Below are positions 8,644 to 17,430 of a stretch of 64,000 nt of DNA, piece after piece. The notes beneath the pieces are model-generated. The model was not told where the DNA came from and ran no database searches. It saw only the letters and a program-made list of their open reading frames with translations. Made by a program: the position numbers and the translations under genes. Within the stretch, counting starts at the first letter, position 1. The number at the start of each line of letters is the position of its first letter. This stretch comes from Labrys monachus (GTDB taxonomy: Bacteria; Pseudomonadota; Alphaproteobacteria; Rhizobiales; Labraceae): contig NZ_JAUSVK010000001.1 of the NCBI RefSeq assembly GCF_030814655.1, positions 62,001 through 126,000 on the forward strand, read 5' to 3'.

Positions 8644-10034
8644 ATGGCTTATGCAACGACAAATCCCTATACCGGCGAAGTGCTGAAGACGTTCCCCGAT
8701 GCCACCGACAAGGAGGTGGAACAGGCGATCGAGAAGGCGCACCAGGCGTTCCTGGCCTGGCGCGAGGCTCCCTTCGCCGAGCGCGCCAAGGTCATGCAGA
8801 AGGCCGCCGACATCCTGCGCCGGGATGCGGATGCCTTCGCCCGGATCCTGACCACGGAGATGGGCAAGCTGCTCGCCGAGGCGAAGGGCGAGGTCGAGCT
8901 TTCCGCCCGCATCTTCGAATATTATGTCGTCCATTCCGAGAAGCTGCTCGCGCCCGAAACGCTGCCGGTCAGCGATCGCGCCGAGGGCAGGGCGACTCTG
9001 GTGCACGAACCGCTCGGCGTGCTGCTCTGCATCGAGCCGTGGAACTTCCCCTATTACCAGATCGCCCGCATCATCGCGCCGCAGCTTTCCGCCGGCAACA
9101 CGATGCTGCTCAAGCATGCCTCCAACGTGCCGCAGAGCGCCGATGCCTTCGAGAGGCTGATGCGCGAGGCCGGCCTGCCGGAGGGGGCGTTCAAGAACCT
9201 CTACGCGACCCGTTCGCAGATCGAGCTCATCCTCAACGATCCGCGCGTGCATGGCGTGGCGCTGACCGGGTCGGAAGCCGCCGGCTCGATCGTCGCCGCC
9301 CAGGCCGGCAAGGCGCTGAAGAAGTCGACCATGGAACTCGGCGGGGCCGACGCCTTCGTGGTGCTGGCCGATGCCGATCTGAAGAAGACCATCGACTGGG
9401 CGGTGTTCGGCCGCCACTGGAACGGCGGCCAGGTCTGCGTGTCGTCCAAGCGGATGATCATCGTCGACGAGGTCTATGACGCCTTCAACCCGGCTACGTC
9501 AAGGGCGTGGCCGGGTTGAAGGCGGGCGATCCCTTCGATCCCGCCACCACGCTGGCGCCGCTGTCCTCGCAGGGGGCCGCCGACGAGGTCAAGGACAAGA
9601 TCCGGCAGGCGGTGGCGCTCGGCGCCAAGGCGCAGGAAGTCGGTCCCGGCGTTCCGAACCACGGCGCCTTCGTCCAGCCGACGATCCTGACCGAGGTCGG
9701 CGAGGACAATCCGGCCCGCTACTGGGAATTCTTCGGTCCGGTCTCGATGCTGTTCCGCGCCAGGAACGAGGACGATGCGGTGCGCATCGCCAATGATTCG
9801 CCCTTCGGCCTCGGCGGTTCCGTCTTCACCTCCGATACGGTCCACGGTGCCGAGGTGGCGAAGAAGATCTCGACCGGGATGGTGTTCGTGAACCACCCGA
9901 CCATGGTCAAGGCCGATCTTCCCTTCGGCGGGGTCCGCCGCTCGGGCTATGGGCGCGAACTGCTGGGCCTCGGCATCAAGGAGTTCGTCAACCACAAGCT
10001 CATCGACGTCGTCGACATCGACGCGCCGTTCTGA
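8644..10034 (+). pseudogene. Aldehyde dehydrogenase (succinate-semialdehyde type), frameshifted
   Basis: The gene starts at ATG 8644, 6 nt after AGGAG. Residues 1-281 form an intact N-terminal ALDH half with Asn134, Glu231 and nucleophile Cys265 (GGQVCVSS). Near 9487-9493 (ttcaacccggctac) the frame breaks: a single base appears to be missing, and the other frame resumes with GYVKGVAGLKAGDPFDPATT and runs to the normal C-terminus at 10034. The first-frame product stops at 9519 after 291 residues. Joined, it would be about 463 residues, similar to NAD-dependent succinate-semialdehyde dehydrogenases. It is either a fresh pseudogene or a sequencing error in the CCC/GG run. It lies 50 nt after pntB. 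Confidence 0.85.
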
Positions 10035-10062
10035 ACCGGAGCGCCCGCCGCAGGCGGTGCTG

Positions 10063-10287
10063 CCCATACGCGCCAACTCTAGATTGTTAAACGTGACATT
10101 TGGGGCCCCCTCCCCCTTGCGGGGAGGGAATAGAAGGGTGGGGGGCGGGACAACAATCTCCTCGGTCGAGACTATGTCTCGACCCCCATCCCTTACCCCC
10201 CGACATTTCCGCAGGAAATGCGGAGCCCGCAAGGGGGAAGGGAGACCCGAGCGTTGCACCCGCCTAAGTTAAGTTAGCGCATATGGG
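10063..10287. repeat. MITE-like intergenic element, long copy
   Basis: This 225-bp non-coding element has imperfect terminal inverted repeats: CCCATACGCGCCAACTC at the left and the reverse complement CCCATATGCGCTAACTT at the right. It is G/C-tract rich and contains an internal inverted motif, GTCGAGAC-tat-GTCTCGAC. The 855-965 copy lacks about 110 bp of the middle and lies in the opposite orientation. No transposase is present, so it would be a non-autonomous element. Confidence 0.75.
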
Positions 10288-10422
10288 CGAGACGCCCGCA
10301 TCGGCGCCGTGCGCCGTGTGCGAGCAGGACCGCTCCGTCGAGGGCGCGGCCCGGCCCGAAACCGCGGCCGGCGGCTGCCGAAAGAAAGCCGCCCGCCGAT
10401 CTGCCGAAATGAATCAGGGAAC

Positions 10423-11208
10423 ATGACAATGCCGATCAATGGAAAAGTGGCGCTGGTGACAGGCGCGGCCCAGGGCATAGGGCGCGGCATCGCGCTCAGG
10501 CTTGCGAAGGACGGCGCCGACATCGCCCTCGTCGACGTCAAGGGCGACAAGCTCGCGGCCGTCGCCAAGGAGATCGAGGCGCTCGGGCGAAAGACGACGA
10601 CCTTCATCGCGGATGTCGGCAAGCGCGACCAGGTCTATGCGGCGATCGACCACGCCGAGAAGATGCTCGGCGGCTTCGACGTCATGGTCAACAATGCCGG
10701 CATCGCCCAGGTCAACCCGATCGCCGAGGTGACGCCGGAAGAAGTCGACCGCATCTTCAAGATCAATATCGAGGGGGTGCTCTGGGGCATCCAGGCGGCA
10801 GCCGCCAAGTTCAAGGCGCGCGGCGGCAAGGGCAAGATCATCAACGCCTCCTCGATCGCCGGCCATGACGGCTTCGCCATGCTCGGGGTCTATTCGGCAA
10901 CCAAATTCGCGGTGCGCGCGCTCACCCAGGCCGCTGCCAAGGAATATGCGTCCGCCGGCATCACGGTGAACGCCTATTGTCCCGGCATCGTCGGCACCGA
11001 CATGTGGGTCGAAATCGACGCGCGCTTCGCCGAACTGACGGGCGCGCCGAAGGGGGAGACCTACAGGAAATATGTCGAGGGCATCGCGCTCGGCCGCGCC
11101 CAGACGCCCGAGGACGTCGCCGGACTGGTCTCCTTCCTCGCCGGGCCGGATTCCGACTACATCACCGGCCAGGCCATCCTGACCGACGGCGGCATCGTCT
11201 ACCGCTGA
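10423..11208 (+). CDS. SDR dehydrogenase, acetoin/2,3-butanediol dehydrogenase-like
   Basis: This is a 261-residue classical short-chain dehydrogenase. It has the NAD-binding [10 protein letters not shown] motif near residue 13, NNAG near 90, catalytic Ser in INASSIAG, and the YSATK catalytic pair. The C-terminal [13 protein letters not shown] segment resembles meso-2,3-butanediol/acetoin dehydrogenases; the true substrate may belong to the neighbouring catabolic cluster. ATG 10423 follows AGGGA closely. It converges on the GntR gene, with a hairpin between them. Confidence 0.88.
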   Translation: MTMPINGKVALVTGAAQGIGRGIALRLAKDGADIALVDVKGDKLAAVAKEIEALGRKTTTFIADVGKRDQVYAAIDHAEKMLGGFDVMVNNAGIAQVNPIAEVTPEEVDRIFKINIEGVLWGIQAAAAKFKARGGKGKIINASSIAGHDGFAMLGVYSATKFAVRALTQAAAKEYASAGITVNAYCPGIVGTDMWVEIDARFAELTGAPKGETYRKYVEGIALGRAQTPEDVAGLVSFLAGPDSDYITGQAILTDGGIVYR

Positions 11209-11224
11209 GACGGGAACAAGCGGG

Positions 11225-11245
11225 CGGCCCGGCAGGTCCGGGCCG
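11225..11245. terminator. Convergent-gene hairpin terminator
   Basis: A perfect 8-bp stem, CGGCCCGG / CCGGGCCG, with a 5-nt loop lies between the SDR stop and the 3' end of the convergent GntR gene. It is very GC-rich and lacks a strong U-tract on either strand, so it is a likely but not certain bidirectional terminator. Confidence 0.5.
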
Positions 11246-11253
11246 TTCCCCGC

Positions 11254-11976
11254 TCAGCCCGCCGTCGACAGGAACTTGCGGGCGAGCTCCGCGACAGCCC
11301 TGACATGGGCGGTGCTGGCGCGCCTCGCCCCGTCGACGTCGCGGCGCTCGATGGCCGCGACGATGTCGCGCATCTCGACATCGGCGGCGCGCGAGCGGCC
11401 GGGCGTCGCGATGGTGATGGAGCGCAGGTGGTTGATGCGGGCATTGAGCGAGCCGACGACGCTCCACGCCACCGACTTGCCGGCGACGGTGAAGAGAATC
11501 TCGTAGAACTGGCTGGTGCCCTTCAGCACGCCCTGCGGATCGGCGGCGGCGAAGGCCTCCTGGATGGCATCGATGGTGGCCGACAGACGGGCGACATCAG
11601 CCGGCGAGGCCTTCTCGGCGCAGGCGCCCGCCGCCTCGGCTTCCAGCAAAGCGCGAATCTCGTAGATCTGGTCGGCGTCGGCCGGATTGGGGCGGGCGAC
11701 CGCCGGCCCCTGGTTCTGGATCGTCTCCACCAGCCCTTCCGCCTCGAGATGGCGCAGCACTTCGCGCACCACCGTGCGGCTGACCCCGAGCTGGTCGCAC
11801 AGCGTGCGCTCGACCAGGCGCTCGCCGGGCTGGAAGCGAAAGGCCAGGATGGCGTCGCGCAGCTTTTCCAGCGTCAGCTCGCGCAGCGTCTTGGCGTTGC
11901 GCGTGACCTTCAGTTCCAGATCCCCAGGCTTCACGCAGGCCCCCATCCCGATCTCGCTGTTCAAATCCGATTGCAC
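11254..11976 (-). CDS. GntR-family (FadR/FCD) transcriptional regulator
   Basis: The 240-residue protein has an N-terminal winged helix (LTLEKLRDAILAFRFQPGER ... LGVSRTVVREVLRHLEAEGLV, about 33-85) and a C-terminal FCD effector domain from about 100. FCD proteins repress catabolic genes and are released by a carboxylic-acid-type ligand. The annotated start is GTG 11976; ATG 11946 is an equally possible start. It is divergent from the catabolic cluster, and a perfect palindrome at 12019-12036 between them is its probable operator. Confidence 0.9.
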   Translation of the reverse strand: MQSDLNSEIGMGACVKPGDLELKVTRNAKTLRELTLEKLRDAILAFRFQPGERLVERTLCDQLGVSRTVVREVLRHLEAEGLVETIQNQGPAVARPNPADADQIYEIRALLEAEAAGACAEKASPADVARLSATIDAIQEAFAAADPQGVLKGTSQFYEILFTVAGKSVAWSVVGSLNARINHLRSITIATPGRSRAADVEMRDIVAAIERRDVDGARRASTAHVRAVAELARKFLSTAG

Positions 11977-12018
11977 CGATTTTGCGAGTCAGCGCAAGCG
12001 ATGCGTTGACTCGCATAT

Positions 12019-12036
12019 ATTATGGTATACCATAAT
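12019..12036. promoter_or_regulatory. Perfect 18-bp palindrome, probable GntR operator
   Basis: ATTATGGTATACCATAAT is a perfect palindrome in the divergent gap between the GntR gene and the DUF1185 gene. Its centre, TGGTATACCA, matches the general form of FadR-subfamily operators. It sits 31 nt before the ATG of the cluster's first gene, so binding would block transcription or initiation. Confidence 0.8.
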
Positions 12037-12066
12037 CTCGTAATATGGAAATCGTCGGAGGCTTCG

Positions 12067-12660
12067 ATGACCGTGGTGCCGCGCAAGATCGTCTCCTACC
12101 GGGAAACCATCCTGGTGGAAGGAGGGCGGGCGGCGCCCACGCCCCTGCAGCTCTATGCCGCCGCGGCGGTGATCGCCAATCCCTGGGGCGGGCGCGGCTT
12201 CGTCGAGGATCTGCGGCCGGAGATCCGTGCGGTCGCCCCCGCGCTCGGCGAATTGCTCACCGCGGAGATCCTGCGCATGGCCGGCGGCGGCGATCTGGTC
12301 GAGGGCTACGGCAAGGCGGCGGTGGTCGGCACCTCGGGCGAGATCGAGCACGCCTCGGCGCTGATCCACACGCTGCGCTTCGGCAACCACTATCGCAAGG
12401 CGGTCGGCGCCACGAGCTATCTGAGCTTCACCAACACGCGCGGCGGGCCGAATTGCCCGATCGTCATCCCGCTGATGCACAAGGCGGACGAGGGCATGCG
12501 CTCGCATTATCTGACGATCCAATTCTCCATCCTCGACGCGCCGGCTCCCGACGAGATCGTCGTCGCGCTCGGTGCCTCGGTGGGCGGGCGCCCGCATCAC
12601 CGCATCGGCGACCGCTACCAGGACCTCAAGGAACTGGGAGGCACCGATGTCGGCGTTTGA
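12067..12660 (+). CDS. Amino acid synthesis family protein (DUF1185, PF06684)
   Basis: The 197-residue protein matches the DUF1185/AA_synth family: RKIVSYRETILVEGG at the N-terminus, NPWGGRGFVEDL near 39, GKAAVVGTSGEIEHASALIH near 80, and a C-terminal ASVGGRPHHRIGD segment. The family has solved structures but, as far as I know, no established reaction; it is often found in catabolic operons with ABC importers. GGAGG lies 6 nt upstream of the ATG. Its last 14 nt overlap the next gene, so the two are translationally coupled. Confidence 0.85.
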   Translation: MTVVPRKIVSYRETILVEGGRAAPTPLQLYAAAAVIANPWGGRGFVEDLRPEIRAVAPALGELLTAEILRMAGGGDLVEGYGKAAVVGTSGEIEHASALIHTLRFGNHYRKAVGATSYLSFTNTRGGPNCPIVIPLMHKADEGMRSHYLTIQFSILDAPAPDEIVVALGASVGGRPHHRIGDRYQDLKELGGTDVGV

Positions 12661-14449
12661 GACGCTGCACTACCGCGACCGCACCGGCGTGCCTGCGGCC
12701 ACCCGCTTCATGCGGACCGGCCGGGGCCCCGCCGTCCTGCTCGTCCACGGCGTCGGCATGCAGGCGACGGTATGGCAGCCGCAGATCGAGGTGCTCTCGC
12801 AGGGCTATGACGTCATCGCCCTCGACATGCTGGGCCATGGCGGATCGAGCCTGCCGCCCGCCGATGCCGGCCTCTCGGATTATGCCGACCAGATCCTTGC
12901 TCTGCTGGACGGCCTCGGCCTCGATGCGGTGCATGTCGTCGGCCATTCCATGGGCGCCCTGGTGGCGCTGGAATTCGCCCTGTCGCATCCGGCCCGGGTC
13001 CTGAGCGTGGTGGCGGCCAATGCGGTGTTCTGCCGAAGCCCCGAGCAGAGACAGGCGATCGAGAGCCGGCTGGCGGCGCTCGACGACGGCTTCGACGGCG
13101 CGTCCTGGGACGGCACCGTCCGGCGCTGGTTCGGCGAGCCGGTGCCGGCCCATTGGCAGGCCGCGGCCGCCGGGGTGAGGCACCTGCTCGACGCCGTCGA
13201 GCCGGTCGGCTATGGCCGCACCTATCGTCTCTTCGCCACCGCCGACGAGGCCCATCGCGACCGGCTGGCCGGGCTCGGCGTGCCCGCGCTGTTCATCACC
13301 GCCGACGGCGATCCCAATTCGAGCCCGCAAATGTCCGAGGCGATGGCCCGCCTCGCACCGCAGGGCGAGGTCCAGATCGTGCGCGGCCAGCGCCATATGA
13401 TGAGCGTCGCCGCCCCCGGGGAGATCAACCGGCGCCTGCTCGCCTTTCTCGACCGGGTGGGCACGGCGGCGAAGGACCGGGGCGGCCCGGCTGCCGCCGC
13501 CGGCAGCCCTTCGCAGGACGCCTTCGACCGCCTGGCGTTCCGCAAGGCGCTCGGCTCCTTCCTGACCGGCGTCACCGTGGTGGCGACGATGGCGGAGGAC
13601 GGCGCCCCGCGCGGCTTCACCGCCAATTCCTTCACCTCGGTCTCGCTGGACCCGCCGCTGATCCTGATCTGCATTGCCAGGACCGCGTCGAGCTATCCGG
13701 TCTTCGCCGGCTCCGGCCATTTCTCGGTGAACATCCTCGCCGACACCCAGGCCGATCTGTCGAGCCTGTTCGCGACGCGGAGCGCCGACAAATTCGCCGG
13801 CGCGGCCTGGCGCAGGGGCCCGGCCGGCAGCCCGATCCTCGACGGCGTCGCGGCCTGGTTCGATTGCCGCCGCCACGAGGCGATCGAGGCGGGCGATCAC
13901 GTCATCCTGATCGGCGAGGTCGTCGGCTTCGACCACAGGCCGCTCAACCCTCTCGGCTATTGCCGCGGCGCCCATGTCACCTTCGGGCTTTCGCTCGACA
14001 AGGTCGCGGCGAGCGGGGGCAAGGTCCGCGTCGGGGCGATCCTGGAGCATGACGACGCCATCCTGTTCATCGCCGGCGACGACGGCCGCCTCGATCTGCC
14101 GGCCGGCATCGCGCTCGGCACCGGCACCGATCCGGCCAGCCTCGCCGGCCGGATGCGCCATCTCGGCATCGAGGCCGATCTCGGCTTCCTCTTCGCGGTG
14201 TTCGAGGATCCGCAGGCCGGGGCGGGCGCGATGTCGATCTATTACCGCGGCACGCTGAAGGCGCCGCCGGACCAGTCGGGCGCGCTGCGGCTGATCCGCT
14301 TCGGCGACATCCCCTGGGACAGGCTGCGCGACTACGCCATCCGCTCGATGCTGGGCCGCTATGTCCGCGAGCGCAACGAGGATGTCTTCGGCATCTATGT
14401 CGGCGATGCCGTGCAAGGCACCGTCCATCCGCTGCAGCGGCAGGTCTGA
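12647..14449 (+). CDS. Alpha/beta hydrolase - flavin reductase fusion with a Nudix-like C-terminal domain
   Basis: The 600-residue protein has three parts. Residues 1-275 are an alpha/beta hydrolase with LVHGVG (oxyanion region), nucleophile Ser101 in GHSMG, Asp222 and His250. After an Ala/Gly/Pro linker, residues 290-455 are a flavin reductase/FMN-binding split barrel (TGVTVVATMAEDGAPRGFTA, then DPPLILICI), which would supply reduced flavin to the LLM monooxygenase encoded next. Residues 460-600 look like a degenerate Nudix-type fold (AILEHDDAILFI ... SIYYRGTLKAP). ATG 12647 has GGGAGG 5 nt upstream and overlaps the DUF1185 gene. The hydrolase may act on the monooxygenase product or substrate. 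The domain order is the inference of most interest. Confidence 0.85.
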   Translation: MSAFETLHYRDRTGVPAATRFMRTGRGPAVLLVHGVGMQATVWQPQIEVLSQGYDVIALDMLGHGGSSLPPADAGLSDYADQILALLDGLGLDAVHVVGHSMGALVALEFALSHPARVLSVVAANAVFCRSPEQRQAIESRLAALDDGFDGASWDGTVRRWFGEPVPAHWQAAAAGVRHLLDAVEPVGYGRTYRLFATADEAHRDRLAGLGVPALFITADGDPNSSPQMSEAMARLAPQGEVQIVRGQRHMMSVAAPGEINRRLLAFLDRVGTAAKDRGGPAAAAGSPSQDAFDRLAFRKALGSFLTGVTVVATMAEDGAPRGFTANSFTSVSLDPPLILICIARTASSYPVFAGSGHFSVNILADTQADLSSLFATRSADKFAGAAWRRGPAGSPILDGVAAWFDCRRHEAIEAGDHVILIGEVVGFDHRPLNPLGYCRGAHVTFGLSLDKVAASGGKVRVGAILEHDDAILFIAGDDGRLDLPAGIALGTGTDPASLAGRMRHLGIEADLGFLFAVFEDPQAGAGAMSIYYRGTLKAPPDQSGALRLIRFGDIPWDRLRDYAIRSMLGRYVRERNEDVFGIYVGDAVQGTVHPLQRQV

Positions 14450-14463
14450 AGGGGGCCCATGCG

Positions 14464-15498
14464 ATGAAGTTCTCGCTCTTCGTGCATATGGAACGCTCCG
14501 ACCCGGCCAAGCCCCATCGCGAGCTCTTCCACGAATTGGAGGAGCTGGTGCTGACGGCCGAGGCCGCCGGCTTCGAGACGGCCTGGATCGGCGAGCATCA
14601 CGCGATGGAATTCACCATCTCGCCCAATCCCTTCGTGCAGCTCGCCTATCTGGCGGGCAGGACCAGCCGCATCCGCCTCGGTACCGGCAACGTCATCGCG
14701 CCCTTCTGGCATCCGATCAAGCTGGCCGGCGAGGCCGCGCTCACCGACGTGGCGTGCGACGGGCGCCTCGATCTCGGCATCGCCCGCGGCGCCTATTCCT
14801 TCGAATATGAGCGCCTCGTGCCCGGGCTGGACGCCTGGGGAGCCGGCCGGCGCATGCGCGAACTGGTGCCGGCGGTCAAGAAGCTGTGGGAGGGCGACTA
14901 TGCCCATGAGGGCGAGTTCTGGTCCTTTCCCGCCAGCACCGCCTCGCCCAAGCCGGTGCAGGACGCGCTGCCGATCTGGATCGCGGCGCGCGACCCCAAC
15001 AGCCATGATTTCGCGGTCGCCAGCGGCTGCAACGTGCAGGTGACGCCGCTCGCCTCGGGCGACGGCGAAGTCGCCGCGCTGATGGAGCGCTTCAACGCCG
15101 CCGTCGCCGATCATCCCGAAGTGCCGCGGCCACGCATCATGCTGCTGCAGCACACTTTCGTGTCGGATTCGCCGGCGGAGACGCAGGCGCTCGCCCGCGA
15201 CCTCAGCGCCTTCTACTGCCTGTTCGGCGCCTGGTTCCAGAACAAGCGGCCGATCCGCCAGGGCTTCATGGAGCCTCTCGGCGCGGAGGAGATGGCGGCC
15301 ATGCCCCAATACGCGCCCGAGACGGTGCTGAAGAACCTCGTCATCGGCGAGCCGGAGGCGGTGATCGGGCGGCTGAAGGCCTATGAGGCGCTCGGCTACG
15401 ACCAGTTCTCGATCTGGATCGACAGCGGCATCTCGCATGAGCGCAAGAAGAAGTCGCTCGATCTGTTCATCAGGCATGTCCTGCCGGCCTTCGCCTAG
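14464..15498 (+). CDS. LLM-class flavin-dependent monooxygenase
   Basis: This 344-residue TIM-barrel protein belongs to the bacterial luciferase-like family. Diagnostic stretches are GFETAWIGEHHAMEF near 37-51, SRIRLGTGNVIAPFWHPIK near 75, GRLDLGIARGAY and PKPVQDALPIWIAAR. Such enzymes use reduced FMN from a separate reductase; here the reductase is the domain in the upstream fusion protein. The gene starts 14 nt downstream of it with a GGGGG ribosome binding site, so the two-component system is co-transcribed. The substrate is unknown. Confidence 0.92.
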   Translation: MKFSLFVHMERSDPAKPHRELFHELEELVLTAEAAGFETAWIGEHHAMEFTISPNPFVQLAYLAGRTSRIRLGTGNVIAPFWHPIKLAGEAALTDVACDGRLDLGIARGAYSFEYERLVPGLDAWGAGRRMRELVPAVKKLWEGDYAHEGEFWSFPASTASPKPVQDALPIWIAARDPNSHDFAVASGCNVQVTPLASGDGEVAALMERFNAAVADHPEVPRPRIMLLQHTFVSDSPAETQALARDLSAFYCLFGAWFQNKRPIRQGFMEPLGAEEMAAMPQYAPETVLKNLVIGEPEAVIGRLKAYEALGYDQFSIWIDSGISHERKKKSLDLFIRHVLPAFA

Positions 15499-15538
15499 AG
15501 CATTCCGGAGAAGGCGCCATTTTCTGCTGGGAGACCCG

Positions 15539-17014
15539 ATGAGCCTGCCTCGCTTCCCGCTCTATATCGACGGCGCCTTCGTCGAGGCCGCCGAGACCTT
15601 CGAGAGCCTCGATCCCTCGACGGGCAGGGCCTGGGCCCTGATGCCGGCGGCCGGGGAGGCGGATGTGAATCGGGCCGTCGCGGCGGCCGAACGGGCATTC
15701 CACGATCCGTCCTGGGCCGAGCTGACGGCGACGCAGCGCGGCAGGCTCCTGACCCGGCTCGGCGACCTCGTCGCCCGCCATGCCGGGCGCCTGGCGGAGC
15801 TGGAGACGCGCGATACCGGCAAGATCATCCGCGAGACCACGGCCCAGATCGGCTATGTCGCGGACTATTACCGCTATTTCGGCGGGCTGGCCGACAAGGT
15901 CGAAGGCGCGCATCTGCCGATCGACAAGCCCGACATGGAAGTGTTCCTGCGGCGCGAGCCGATCGGCGTCGTCGCCGCCATCGTGCCGTGGAACTCGCAG
16001 CTCTTCCTCTCCGCCGTGAAGCTCGGGCCGGCGCTGGCGGCCGGCTGCACGGTGGTGCTGAAGGCCTCCGAGGACGGGCCGGCGCCGCTGCTCGAATTCG
16101 CGCGGCTGGTGCACGAGGCCGGCTTCCCCAAGGGCGTGGTCAACATCATCACCGGCTTCGGCGAACCGGCGGGCCGGGTCCTGACCAGCCATCCCGCGGT
16201 CTCGCGCGTGGCCTTCACCGGCGGGCCGGACACCGCCCGCCACATCCTGCGCAACACCGCCGAAAACCTCGCCCACACCACGCTGGAGCTCGGCGGCAAG
16301 TCGCCGGTGATCGTCTTCGCCGACGCCGACCTCGAAAGCGTCTCCAACGCCATCATCGCCGGCATCTTCGCCGCCAGCGGCCAGAGCTGCGTCGCCGGCT
16401 CGCGCCTCTATGTCGAGCGGGCCGCGCATGACCGGCTGGTCGACATCCTCAAGGCCAAGGCCGCGCGCATCCGCATCGGCGACCCGCAGGACCAGGCGAG
16501 CGAGATGGGACCGCTGGCGACGCGGCGCCAATATGAACATATCGAGGCGGTCCTGGCCCGCAGCGTTGCCGAGGGCGCCACCATCGTGCAGGGCGGCCGC
16601 CGCCCGGCCGGACTGCCCGAGGGCTGGTATTTCGAGCCGACCATCGTGCTGGCCGCCGGCAACGGCATCCCGTGCGTCGCCGAGGAACTGTTCGGGCCGG
16701 TCCTCAGCGTCGTCGCCTTCGACGACGAGCCGCAGGCGGTGGCGCTCGCCAACGATACCCGCTTCGGCCTCGCCTCCGGCATCTTCACCACGAACCTGAC
16801 GCGCGCCCATCGGCTGATCCGTCGGCTCAGGGCCGGCATCGTCTGGGTCAACACCTACAGGGCGGTGTCGCCCATCGTGCCCTTCGGCGGCTATGGCCGC
16901 TCGGGCCTGGGGCGCGAGGGCGGGGCGGAATCGATCCTCGACTACACGCGGACCAAGGCGGTGTGGATCCGCACCTCCGACGATCCGATTCCCGATCCCT
17001 TCGTGATGCGCTGA
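15539..17014 (+). CDS. Aldehyde dehydrogenase of the monooxygenase cluster
   Basis: The 491-residue ALDH carries Asn152 (VPWN), the AFTGGPDTA loop near 225-233, Glu250 (LELGGKSP) and nucleophile Cys284 (GQSCVAGSR). GGGAG precedes ATG 15539. It lies 40 nt after the monooxygenase, so it probably oxidises an aldehyde released by the monooxygenase/hydrolase steps. Confidence 0.93.
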   Translation: MSLPRFPLYIDGAFVEAAETFESLDPSTGRAWALMPAAGEADVNRAVAAAERAFHDPSWAELTATQRGRLLTRLGDLVARHAGRLAELETRDTGKIIRETTAQIGYVADYYRYFGGLADKVEGAHLPIDKPDMEVFLRREPIGVVAAIVPWNSQLFLSAVKLGPALAAGCTVVLKASEDGPAPLLEFARLVHEAGFPKGVVNIITGFGEPAGRVLTSHPAVSRVAFTGGPDTARHILRNTAENLAHTTLELGGKSPVIVFADADLESVSNAIIAGIFAASGQSCVAGSRLYVERAAHDRLVDILKAKAARIRIGDPQDQASEMGPLATRRQYEHIEAVLARSVAEGATIVQGGRRPAGLPEGWYFEPTIVLAAGNGIPCVAEELFGPVLSVVAFDDEPQAVALANDTRFGLASGIFTTNLTRAHRLIRRLRAGIVWVNTYRAVSPIVPFGGYGRSGLGREGGAESILDYTRTKAVWIRTSDDPIPDPFVMR

Positions 17015-17025
17015 GGAGAGCGGCG

Positions 17026-17340
17026 ATGATCTACGAGATGCGCACCTACCGCCTGAAGACCGGCATGATGCCGGCCTATCTCAGGCTCGTCGAGGACGAG
17101 GGCATCGGCCTGCAGAAGAGCCATCTCGGCACCCTCGTCGGCTATTTCTTTTCCGAGATCGGGGTCCTCAACGAGATCGTGCATGTCTGGGCCTATGCCA
17201 GCCTCGACGACCGCGAGGCCCGCCGCAGCGCGCTGGCCGCCGATCCGCGCTGGCAGGCCTTCGCGCCGAAGATCCAGGCCTGCATCGAGACGATGGAGAA
17301 CAAGATACTCAAACCGGCGGCTTTCTCGCCGCTCGCCTGA
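17026..17340 (+). CDS. NIPSNAP-family protein
   Basis: This 104-residue protein begins MIYEMRTYRLKTGMMPAYL and continues with the EIGVLNEIVHVWAYASLDDR strand and the WQAFAPKIQACIETMENKIL helix, which together are the NIPSNAP ferredoxin-like (dimeric alpha/beta barrel) fold. Bacterial members are frequent in monooxygenase catabolic clusters; the role is unproven. GAGGAGAG lies just before the ATG, 11 nt after the aldehyde dehydrogenase stop. Confidence 0.88.
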   Translation: MIYEMRTYRLKTGMMPAYLRLVEDEGIGLQKSHLGTLVGYFFSEIGVLNEIVHVWAYASLDDREARRSALAADPRWQAFAPKIQACIETMENKILKPAAFSPLA

Positions 17341-17430
17341 GGGCGGCATCGCCGGACGAAACGACAAGACGCACAAAGCGGTCGAACAAGGTCGGACACC
17401 ACAGACCTGAACCAGAGAAGGGGACTTCGT

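Noticed and set aside
12626-14428. 600-codon antisense frame over the hydrolase-reductase fusion
   Set aside because: No ribosome binding site or domain; composition typical of antisense to GC-rich coding DNA.
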